Both the position numbers and the translations under genes were made by a program. Shown piece after piece: positions 57,350 to 64,000 of a DNA stretch of 64,000 nt (its first letter is position 1; each line of letters starts with the position of its first letter). The notes below the pieces were generated by a model. It was given only the letters and a program-made list of their open reading frames with translations, searched no databases and was not told the origin of the DNA. This DNA is from Bryobacteraceae bacterium (GTDB lineage: Bacteria > Acidobacteriota > Terriglobia > Bryobacterales > Bryobacteraceae). Where the stretch lies: assembly GCA_029975915.1 (NCBI GenBank), contig JARKOC010000250.1, positions 115,969-179,968 on the forward strand. The letters run 5' to 3'.

Positions 57350-58567
57350 TTGAACCAGCCCGCCGTCTCCGCACCCTCGACCCCGAACGCCGCTGGCCGC
57401 ATTCTCTCCATCGACATCTTTCGCGGCCTCACCATGCTGGTGATGATCTTCGTCAACGACCTGGCGAGTGTGAAGGGACTGCCCTGGTGGAACTACCACC
57501 TGCCCCGCGGCGTCAACGGCATGACCTACGTCGACATGGTCTTTCCCGCCTTCCTGTTCATCGTCGGCATGTCAATCCCTCTGGCCATCGAGCGGCGCCT
57601 TCAGAGAGACCCTTCGCAACTCCGGCTGTGGCGGCATATTCTCCTCCGCTTCGCGGCGCTGGCCATTCTTGGTATCTTCTTGGCCAACTGGGGCCTCATC
57701 AACCCGCAACTGACAGGGATGAGCAAGCCGGCGTGGAGCCTGGCCGGTTTGTTCGGCGCGGCGCTGCTCTGGAACCTGTATCCACGGGAGTCCAGCCACC
57801 AGAATTTGTTTACAGGGCTGCGGATCGCAGGCTTCATCATGCTGTTCGCCATGCTCGCCGTTTACAGGCGCACCGGGCCGGATGGCCAGCCGGCATGGCT
57901 GAGCTTCGGCTACTGGGAGATTCTCGGGCTGATCGCGAAGACGTATCTGGCGGTCTGCATCCTCTATGTCCCACTGAGGAAGTGGAAATGGGCGCCGCTG
58001 TATCTGCTCGCTGCTCTATGTCTGCTGAACGTCGCCTCACGCGCCGGCTTGACGCCCTGGCTCAAGGGGCTGCCATTTTGGATCTGGCCTTTCGGCCGTG
58101 GCGATCTGGCCTCCATCACCATGGCCGGCACCGTCGCGTCACAAATCTTCCTCGGCGGGACGTTCGCCAACACACTTCGCAGGAAAGCGATCTGGGCGGC
58201 CTGCTACGCAGCTGTCCTGTTCGCCGCCGGGTGGGCCCTGATGGGCTTCGGCATCTCGAAACTGGGCGCGACGCCCACCTGGTGCCTGTGGTGCGCCGCC
58301 AGCAGCGTTGTTCTCTTTCTTGGCCTCTATTGGCTGGTCGACATCCGCGGCGTCACGGCCTGGGCAGCGTTCGCGAAACCCGCCGGCGAGAACACGCTGC
58401 TCACTTACCTGTTGCCCGACTTCTGGTACGCCGCCTTCGGCTCGTTCAACCTCGGCATATGGGCCAAGTACGGCTGGCCTGGCGCGCTCCAATCTCTGAT
58501 CTTCACGATGGTGATCCTCGGCGCGGCGGCCGTGCTGACCCGCTACCGCGTCCGCATGCAACTGTGA
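57350..58567 (+). CDS. DUF5009/NagX-like membrane acyltransferase
   Basis: A 405-residue polytopic protein of the DUF5009 / heparan-alpha-glucosaminide N-acetyltransferase group. RILSIDIFRGLTMLVMIFVND and GVNGMTYVDMVFPAFLFIVG with MSIPLAIERRL are the family signature, with about ten membrane helices after it. Members are thought to move acyl groups across the membrane to sugars; the exact reaction here is unknown. There is no ATG upstream of the conserved N-terminus; TTG at 57350 is the likely start (GAGG lies at 57339-57342). It is divergent from the DUF5107 gene. Confidence 0.82.
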   Translation: MNQPAVSAPSTPNAAGRILSIDIFRGLTMLVMIFVNDLASVKGLPWWNYHLPRGVNGMTYVDMVFPAFLFIVGMSIPLAIERRLQRDPSQLRLWRHILLRFAALAILGIFLANWGLINPQLTGMSKPAWSLAGLFGAALLWNLYPRESSHQNLFTGLRIAGFIMLFAMLAVYRRTGPDGQPAWLSFGYWEILGLIAKTYLAVCILYVPLRKWKWAPLYLLAALCLLNVASRAGLTPWLKGLPFWIWPFGRGDLASITMAGTVASQIFLGGTFANTLRRKAIWAACYAAVLFAAGWALMGFGISKLGATPTWCLWCAASSVVLFLGLYWLVDIRGVTAWAAFAKPAGENTLLTYLLPDFWYAAFGSFNLGIWAKYGWPGALQSLIFTMVILGAAAVLTRYRVRMQL

Positions 58568-58751
58568 ATCGCGCCGGAAGACGTTCTCGGCTTTACGCTC
58601 CTGAGCGCTGGTGGAGCCGTGCTTCGCCCCGGTTTTCGGTATAGGATCAGGGCATGGTGCGGCGACGGCAAAGCCGGCAATTGCTAAGCTGAAGCCGTTG
58701 CTCCGCCTCTCAAGGCAGGGACGGGGGAAAGCGTCGCAGGAGGTGTTCTCG

Positions 58752-60068
58752 ATGACAGTTCAGAAACTTGGGCTTGTCGCCACGGTTCTCGCGGTTTCGA
58801 GTCTTGCTCAGACTGAGCCGCAGTTTGACCTCCTGCTCAAGGGCGGTCACGTCATCGACGCGAAGAATCGCATCAGCGCCATCCGCGATGTCGCCATTAA
58901 GGACGGCCGGATCGCCGCCGTCGCCGTGAACATCCCGGCTGCATCCGCACTCAAGACTGTCAACGTGGCTGGCCTCTACGTCACGCCAGGCATCATCGAC
59001 ATCCATGTCCACTGCTACACCGGAACCGGCGAACGCAATTCCTATGCCGGCGATCTCAGCGTCTACCCCGACGGATTCACATTCCGCAACGGCGTCACCA
59101 CCGTCGTCGACGCCGGCGGCGCCGGTTGGCGTAACTTCCCCGATTTCCTCGACCGTGTCATCAACCGCTCCCGCACCCGCGTGCTCGCCTTCATCAACAT
59201 CGTCGGCCACGGCATGCGAGGCGGCAAGTTCGAACAGAACCTCGATGACATGGAGGTCAAGCCCACCGCCGAAATGGCCATGAAGCACAAGGGCGTCATC
59301 GTCGGCGTCAAATCCGCCCACTACAACGGCCCCGAGATGGACCCCTTCACCCGCTCTGTCGAAGCCGCCAAAGCCGCCGGCATCCGCGTGATGGTCGATT
59401 ACGGTTCCAACCGTCCCGAACGTCCCCTCTATGACCTCCTCACCAAGGTCCTCCAGCCCGGCGACATTTATACCCACTGTTACTCCGGCCTGCGCGGCGA
59501 GCAGGAGGGCGACACCGGCGGCCCCGGCAAAGCCCTCATCGAGGGCCGCAAACGCGGCATCATCTTCGACGTCGGACACGGCGGCGGCAGCTTCGCCTGG
59601 CGCGTGGCCTACCCGCTGGTCAAGGCCGGCTTCCTGCCCGATTCCATCTCCACAGACCTCCACGTCTCCAGCATGAACTCCGGCATGAAAGACATGCTCA
59701 ATGTCATGGACAAGTTCCTTGCCATGGGCATGAGCGTGGACGACGTCATCGCACGCTCCACCTGGGCCCCGGCGCGCATCATCCAGCGCGAGGACCTCGG
59801 CCATCTTTCCGTTGGCGCGCCCGCCGACGTGGCCGTGCTCAAACTCGAAAAAGGTTCGTTTGGTTTCGTCGACATGCACGGCGCGCGCATGGACGGTTCG
59901 GCCAAACTGGTTGCGGAAATGACCGTGCGCGACGGCAAGGTCGTCTGGGATCTCAATGGCCTCGCGCGCGAACGTTGGGATAAGCTGCCCGCCGGCTACG
60001 GCCCGCAAGGCGACCCCCGCTGGGACGCCTACGGCCGGCGGCAGCGCCGCCCGCCAACGAAACAGTAG
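58752..60068 (+). CDS. Exported amidohydrolase/deacetylase family metallohydrolase
   Basis: A 438-residue amidohydrolase-superfamily enzyme. A Sec signal (LGLVATVLAVSSLAQ) precedes the metal-dependent TIM barrel: GIIDIHVHCYTG (His85, His87), VGVKSAHYNG, IYTHCYSGL, IIFDVGHGGGSFAWRVA and SISTDLHVSS. Closest named group by memory is the EF_0837/AHA_3915 type, often paired with a SelA-like PLP enzyme, as here. AGGAGG at 58738-58743 supports ATG 58752. It lies 18 bp upstream of the SelA-like gene. It contains one GTTCGTTTGG copy. Substrate not known. Confidence 0.86.
   Translation: MTVQKLGLVATVLAVSSLAQTEPQFDLLLKGGHVIDAKNRISAIRDVAIKDGRIAAVAVNIPAASALKTVNVAGLYVTPGIIDIHVHCYTGTGERNSYAGDLSVYPDGFTFRNGVTTVVDAGGAGWRNFPDFLDRVINRSRTRVLAFINIVGHGMRGGKFEQNLDDMEVKPTAEMAMKHKGVIVGVKSAHYNGPEMDPFTRSVEAAKAAGIRVMVDYGSNRPERPLYDLLTKVLQPGDIYTHCYSGLRGEQEGDTGGPGKALIEGRKRGIIFDVGHGGGSFAWRVAYPLVKAGFLPDSISTDLHVSSMNSGMKDMLNVMDKFLAMGMSVDDVIARSTWAPARIIQREDLGHLSVGAPADVAVLKLEKGSFGFVDMHGARMDGSAKLVAEMTVRDGKVVWDLNGLARERWDKLPAGYGPQGDPRWDAYGRRQRRPPTKQ
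59854..59863 (+). repeat. GTTCGTTTGG motif, copy 10
   Basis: Exact 10-mer in the amidohydrolase gene, sense strand, but read in another frame (GSFG) than the VRLV copies. Confidence 0.7.
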
Positions 60069-60086
60069 CCGTAAGGAGATCGAGCC

Positions 60087-61682
60087 ATGTTCTTGAACAC
60101 CTGGAAGCAATCGCGGCGAAGCCTCTTCCACGCCGCATCCATCGTCGCCGCAGCCAAGGCGTTCGGCCTCAAAGCCCTGGCCGCTCCCCTCGACCTGACA
60201 GCGAAGATCTACGAGTCCATCGGCGTGAAGCCCGTCATTAACTCGCGCGGCACCTTCACCATCATCACCGGTTCTCAAACCCTGCCCGACGTCAAAAAAG
60301 CCATGGACCTGGCCTCGCGCCATTTCGTCGATATGGACGAACTGATGGACGGTGTCGGCGCGCGCCTGGCCGAACTTTCCGGCGCCGAATGGGGCATCGT
60401 CACCTCCGGTTGCGCCGCGGCAATCACGCACTGCACCTCTGCCGCCATCGCCGGCAACAACCCGGAGCGGATGCAGCAACTGCCCGACCTCACCGGCCTC
60501 AAAAACGAGGTCATCATCCCGTCTTACTCGCGCAACGTCTACGACCATGCCGTCCGCATGGTCGGCGTCAAAATCGTCGAAGTCCGCGATCCCTCGGAGA
60601 TCGAGCGCGCCTTCACCCCCCGCACCGCCATGGTCTACATTCTTGGCAGCCCAAGTGACGATGGCCCCCTCGGCACCCGCGTCTTCGCCCCCATCGCCAA
60701 ACGCCACAACGTCCCCATCCTGGTCGACGCCGCAGCCGAGATCCTCACTCTCAAACCCAATGTCCACCTCGAACGCGGAGCCACCGCCGTCGCCTACAGC
60801 GGCGGTAAATGCATCCGCGGGCCACAAGCCGCCGGAATCGTCCTGGGCGAGAAGGAATGGCTCCAGGCGGCGTGGCTCAACTCCGCGCCGCACCACGCTT
60901 TCGGCCGATCCATGAAGGCCGGCAAGGAAGAGATCATGGGCATGCTGGCGGCTGTCGAAGCCTGGGTGAAACGCGACCACCAGGCCGAATGGAAGGAATG
61001 GGAAGCCCGCCTGGACCACATCGCCGCCGCTGTGCAAAAAGTCCCCGGCGTCGCCGCCAAAACCACCCAGCCCAGCCCAGACCTGTCGAACCGCTCGCCG
61101 CGCCTCACCATCTCCTGGGATGCCGCCAAAATCAACATCACCGGTCCGGAAATGGCCAAACTCCTGCGCGACGGCGAACCGCGCATCATCGTCGCCGGCT
61201 CATCCGGTTCGCGCCCGGAACGCATGCAAAGCTCGGTCTGGATCATCCCGTACCAGATGATGCCCGGCGACGAGAAACTGGTCGCCGCGCGCATCCATTC
61301 GCTCCTCGCCAATCCGCCTGCCCCGCCTACCCCCGAATCCATGACAGCCCCGCCCGCCGCCTCCATCGCCGGCCAATGGGAAGCGCAAATGAAGTTCGGA
61401 CGCGGATCGGCCGTCCACACGCTTGTCTTCGAGCAGGACGGCAACACGCTCAAGGGCGTCCACCGCGGCGAGTTCTATGCGGGCGATCTCACCGGCGCCA
61501 TCTCCGGCGACAAGGTCCGTTTCCGCAGTTCACACCGCGTCCACGGCACCCGCCTCACCTGGGAGTTCACCGCCACGCTCGACGCCGGCAAAATGACCGG
61601 CAGCGTCTTCATGGGCGAATACGGTACGGCCCCGTTTACCGCTGAACGCCACAAGTACCAGCAGATGGGCCGCCGCGGATAG
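60087..61682 (+). CDS. Tat-exported SelA-like PLP enzyme with C-terminal beta domain
   Basis: A 531-residue fold-type I PLP enzyme related to SelA/D-glucosaminate-6-phosphate ammonia lyase. A twin-arginine signal (SRRSLFHAASIVAAAKAF) marks it for export of the folded, cofactor-loaded protein. GVKPVINSRGTFTIITGSQ opens the SelA-like part, GIVTSGCAAAITH is the cofactor loop, VDAAAE supplies the PLP-ring Asp and AYSGGKCIRGPQAAG the Schiff-base lysine (Lys241). Residues about 425-531 form an extra beta-rich domain (AGQWEAQMKFGRG, FEQDGNTLKGVHRGEFYAGD). The Shine-Dalgarno TAAGGAGA is at 60072-60079. It follows the amidohydrolase by 18 bp; both probably act on one substrate. Confidence 0.85.
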   Translation: MFLNTWKQSRRSLFHAASIVAAAKAFGLKALAAPLDLTAKIYESIGVKPVINSRGTFTIITGSQTLPDVKKAMDLASRHFVDMDELMDGVGARLAELSGAEWGIVTSGCAAAITHCTSAAIAGNNPERMQQLPDLTGLKNEVIIPSYSRNVYDHAVRMVGVKIVEVRDPSEIERAFTPRTAMVYILGSPSDDGPLGTRVFAPIAKRHNVPILVDAAAEILTLKPNVHLERGATAVAYSGGKCIRGPQAAGIVLGEKEWLQAAWLNSAPHHAFGRSMKAGKEEIMGMLAAVEAWVKRDHQAEWKEWEARLDHIAAAVQKVPGVAAKTTQPSPDLSNRSPRLTISWDAAKINITGPEMAKLLRDGEPRIIVAGSSGSRPERMQSSVWIIPYQMMPGDEKLVAARIHSLLANPPAPPTPESMTAPPAASIAGQWEAQMKFGRGSAVHTLVFEQDGNTLKGVHRGEFYAGDLTGAISGDKVRFRSSHRVHGTRLTWEFTATLDAGKMTGSVFMGEYGTAPFTAERHKYQQMGRRG

Positions 61683-61687
61683 CACGC

Positions 61688-62770
61688 CTACCGCGAGCGC
61701 TTCAGCAGCGGCTTCAAGACTGGCGTGATCACATCCGCCATGCGCATGAACCCGACATCGGTGGCATGCGTTCCGTCCACGGCCGCCTCGCCGTCGTTGC
61801 CATAGAGCTCGCCCGCCGGGACATAGCGCAAGTTCTTGTCGCCTTCCTTGCGCAGCTTCTCATACACCGAGCGCAGAATCCGGTTTTTCTCTGTGATGAG
61901 CTTCCGCCGCTCTTCGTTGAACTGGATGTCGGTGTAAAGGGCATTCTCCACCAGCACGATCGGCGTCTTGGGATGCGTTTTTCGAAGCGTCCTCAGAAAC
62001 GGTTCCACCCGCTCTTTGGCCTCCTCGGCGGTCAGGTTCGGCAAACTGTCATAAACATAAACCGCCGGATCGAGTTCGGCGAACAATGCGGCGATCTCCG
62101 GCTCGGATTTGCCGTTGCCGGAGAACCCAAAGTTCCACACGGGCCAGTCCAGCCTCCGCCCGATGATCGACGTGTACACCATCCCCGGCCTCGACGCGCA
62201 ACCGCCCTGCAGAATCGAACTGCCATAGAACAGCACCGGCTTCACGCCCGGCCCCCTCAATGGCGCGGCCTCCAGCACCGCCCCTTCCGGAACCCCGATC
62301 TCCACCGACTTCACTCCGTTGTACAACGGCATGTACAGCATGTATTCGCGCCGCCCGCCGGGCCAGTTCCGCAGCAGGACTTGTTCGTTCTCCGCCTTTT
62401 GTGGCCGCCCGTTGGCCACCCAGTGCCAACCCGAGGGCAGCTTCACATACAAATCCAGGCCGCTCACGCCCGTCGCAGGCATGTGAGGCATCGCCAGGCG
62501 GTCGCTTCGAAGCGTCCATCGGGCGCTGATCGTCGCGGCATCGGTCACGAACCGGACGCTCAAGCCGGCCGAGTGCCGCGACAAGTCCCAAACGGCCTTT
62601 CGCACGGCCCCCTCCGCCCGTCCTGGAAACCGGTCATATGGTTCCAGTGTGCCGGTCCAGGCTTGCCCTTCGATGCCCAGACTCCGGGCATCCTTCCATT
62701 GCAGTGGAACCGGCGCGCCCGTCTGTTGGGCAAATATCGGCAGCACCGCGAGAGCGAGCAGGCATCTCAT
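61688..62770 (-). CDS. Secreted SGNH/GDSL family hydrolase
   Basis: A 360-residue esterase-like protein. A signal peptide (RCLLALAVLPIFAQQ) is followed by an N-terminal beta-sandwich (AVWDLSRHSAGLSVRFVTDA), typical of SGNH_N-type proteins. The catalytic domain has LFYGSSILQGG (nucleophile Ser in GSS), FGFSGNGKSEPE (oxyanion Gly/Asn), and the Asp-x-x-His of DGTHATDVGFMRMA near the end. Likely a carbohydrate esterase that removes acyl groups from exported glycan; inferred from family. Convergent with the SelA-like gene. Confidence 0.85.
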   Translation of the reverse strand: MRCLLALAVLPIFAQQTGAPVPLQWKDARSLGIEGQAWTGTLEPYDRFPGRAEGAVRKAVWDLSRHSAGLSVRFVTDAATISARWTLRSDRLAMPHMPATGVSGLDLYVKLPSGWHWVANGRPQKAENEQVLLRNWPGGRREYMLYMPLYNGVKSVEIGVPEGAVLEAAPLRGPGVKPVLFYGSSILQGGCASRPGMVYTSIIGRRLDWPVWNFGFSGNGKSEPEIAALFAELDPAVYVYDSLPNLTAEEAKERVEPFLRTLRKTHPKTPIVLVENALYTDIQFNEERRKLITEKNRILRSVYEKLRKEGDKNLRYVPAGELYGNDGEAAVDGTHATDVGFMRMADVITPVLKPLLKRSR

Positions 62771-63321
62771 GAGGCACGGTCCTTTCCGGGCGGCGAGGAC
62801 ACTGTCGCTTCCTCGCTGTCCACTCCATGAGTTTCGCTCAAACCAGCCGCCTCCGGCATTCCAACCTGCCCCGATTCCGATGTGCGGTTCGCGCGATGCA
62901 ACGGCCGGCGGAGCCAGTAGGGCGGCCGTCTCCCGGTTGGGGCTTCCGATGAAGTTAGGCGGCGCTTCAGAACGGAGGCAGATCGGGAATCAAAGTTCAA
63001 CCCAATGAACCCAATGGCCCCGCCCGGTCTTGCGTTGCGTCGAAAAAGGACAATCTTGACCCCAGTGCGATCACTGGCTTCGGCGGGCCACCCCGAGCTC
63101 TACAACTTCTGATTGACAGTCTGCCCATCGAGAGCAGTTTTCATTCCCTGTCATGTGAACCCGTGGGGGCGCGTGAGGGGTTCACGCGCTTAGCGGGTGA
63201 AATCACACATTTCTAAGCTTCTGTCTATCAGTACATTGGCGAAGTTCGTGCCTTGGCTGGCGCCGTCTGCGCCATGTCTGCCTGTCTATGCTCTGCCTGG
63301 GGCGGCAAGGAGCGCCCTGCG
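62771..63321. other. 551-bp stretch without a supported gene
   Basis: No convincing coding frame. It contains the hairpin CCAGTG-cgat-CACTGG (63062-63077) and, near 63155-63189, two overlapping hairpins. The start next to the SGNH gene must hold that gene's promoter. Nothing else recognised. Confidence 0.5.
63155..63189. repeat. Two overlapping, mutually exclusive hairpins
   Basis: GTGAACCC (63155-63162) pairs with GGGTTCAC (63178-63185). GCGCGTGA (63169-63176) pairs with TCACGCGC (63182-63189). The arms share bases, so only one can form at a time. Confidence 0.5.
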
Positions 63322-63648
63322 ATGAACGACCAGACCAATTCAGCCACCGGCCTGCACGATTCCCTCAACCACGAACGCAGCGAGGGGGCCATTTCAGGGG
63401 ATGATCCTCAGCGTCCCCATCCCGCAACCCGGAAGGCGGACCCCCTGGTCCGCGCGGGGTCCCCCGACCCCGCCCTTGCCGCTCCCCGCGCAGACTCTCC
63501 TGCCGCAACCCGGAAGGCGGACCCCCTGGTCCGCGCGGGGTTCCCTGACCCCGCCCTTGCCGCTCCCCTCGCAGACTCTCCTGCCGAAGCCCAGAAGGCG
63601 GACCCCCTGGTCCGCGCGGGGTCCGGGGACGGTCCGGGGACAGCCTGA
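63322..63648 (+). CDS. Possible repeat-containing hypothetical protein
   Basis: A 108-residue frame with ATG at 63322 and an AAGGAG ribosome site at 63307-63312, which is well placed. The protein is almost entirely made of 27-residue repeats (ADPLVRAG followed by a Pro/Ala-rich stretch) from the DNA repeat at 63424. Because the repeat period is a multiple of three, several frames on both strands stay open, so coding is uncertain. No function known. Confidence 0.25.
   Translation: MNDQTNSATGLHDSLNHERSEGAISGDDPQRPHPATRKADPLVRAGSPDPALAAPRADSPAATRKADPLVRAGFPDPALAAPLADSPAEAQKADPLVRAGSGDGPGTA
63424..63640. repeat. 81-bp tandem repeat, about 2.7 copies
   Basis: Copies start at 63424, 63505 and 63586 with period 81. 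Copies 1 and 2 differ at only a few bases; copy 3 ends after the shared half. Each copy contains the near-palindrome GCGGACC-ccct-GGTCCGC. The repeat is GC-rich. Confidence 0.85.
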
Positions 63649-64000
63649 CCCGCCCCACCAGCCATCTTCATAACAGATTCACTTCTAAGTACTTACGAGA
63701 TCTCCCCAAGACCCCATCAGACGCCATGCGCCTGCAAGGCGCGCGTTTCCAGCCGGCAGATTCCATCAGACCCACTCCCCCCGATCCAACCCGGCTTCTG
63801 TAACCTGCTCTCAGCGCAGGACTTCGCGCCACCGCCACTCCACTTCCTCTCCACTACGCCCGTCGCCCGGGCCATGCGTGCCGCACCCGAGTTCTCTGCA
63901 ACTTTTCCAGCTGGGACGGGCGCCACCGTCCCCAACTTCGCATTCCCGGCCACCCTGCGGTCACACCGCCAAGCGATTTACTTTCCCCTCAAAAAGCCCA
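63649..64000. other. 352-bp stretch without a supported gene
   Basis: Short frames exist on both strands but none has a recognisable product or clear ribosome site. The sequence is truncated by the window edge, so a gene starting farther right cannot be excluded. Confidence 0.4.

Noticed and set aside
57163..58644. 493-residue open frame overlapping the DUF5009 gene
   Set aside because: Arg/His/Pro-rich composition and no motif; the DUF5009 frame is clearly right.
58710..61037. 775-residue open frame antisense to the amidohydrolase and SelA-like genes
   Set aside because: Covers two convincing genes in the opposite sense, with low-complexity Gly/Asp/Ala composition typical of shadows.
63717..63953. 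78-residue minus-strand frame near the right edge
   Set aside because: No motif or ribosome site; composition resembles a shadow frame.

Overview
The window is a GC-rich bacterial chromosome segment. It is most likely from an Acidobacteriota member close to Bryobacterales/Solibacter. That is an inference from gene style: Tat-exported sulfatase, Gfo/Idh/MocA, SMP-30 and SelA-like proteins, a DUF5107-TPR protein, a DUF5009 protein and an SGNH hydrolase next to housekeeping genes. No rRNA is present to confirm it. The window lies near the chromosomal origin: dnaA, dnaN, gyrB, mnmG, rsmG, parA, parB and two parS-like sites are all here.

Layout. 1-13 kb: truncated der, a sigma-54 activator without a sensor domain coupled to a glycosyltransferase, small hypotheticals, a secreted TPR protein, a lipoprotein, an exported beta-carbonic anhydrase, an overlapping set SMP-30/Nudix/mutS2, then a Tat-exported oxidoreductase and sulfatase. 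13-18 kb (minus strand): purD, tRNA-Arg, nadA, moaA, a membrane glycosyltransferase and a small Smr protein. 18-22.6 kb: mnmG-rsmG-parA-parB, with parS sites at the end of rsmG. 22.6-33.7 kb: a surface-polysaccharide cluster with a Wzt-type ABC ATPase, a methyltransferase with a long coiled coil, a GT2-GT4 fusion, four GT2 enzymes and a DUF1972 GT4. 33.7-41.8 kb: alr, a DUF389 protein, then gyrB, dnaN and dnaA on the minus strand (recF is not between dnaN and gyrB), an AT-richer candidate origin and tRNA-Gly. 41.8-47.3 kb: DUF1349, dnaE, accA and a small membrane protein. 47.3-62.8 kb: ankyrin protein, heparinase-like protein, S9 peptidase, GNAT, DUF5107-TPR, DUF5009, then an exported amidohydrolase/SelA-like pair and an SGNH hydrolase. 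62.8-64 kb: mostly gene-free, with an 81-bp tandem repeat.

Most notable signals. (1) The 10-mer GTTCGTTTGG occurs ten times (both strands), about 0.1 expected, in several reading frames and both orientations relative to genes, so it behaves as a DNA-level motif. (2) A Wzt followed by a methyltransferase/coiled-coil protein resembles the E. coli WbdD chain terminator-ruler arrangement, but without a kinase domain and without a Wzm permease in the window. (3) The origin neighbourhood is rearranged, with the glycan cluster between parAB and dnaA. (4) A Tat-exported SelA-like PLP enzyme carries a C-terminal beta-rich domain and is paired with an exported amidohydrolase.
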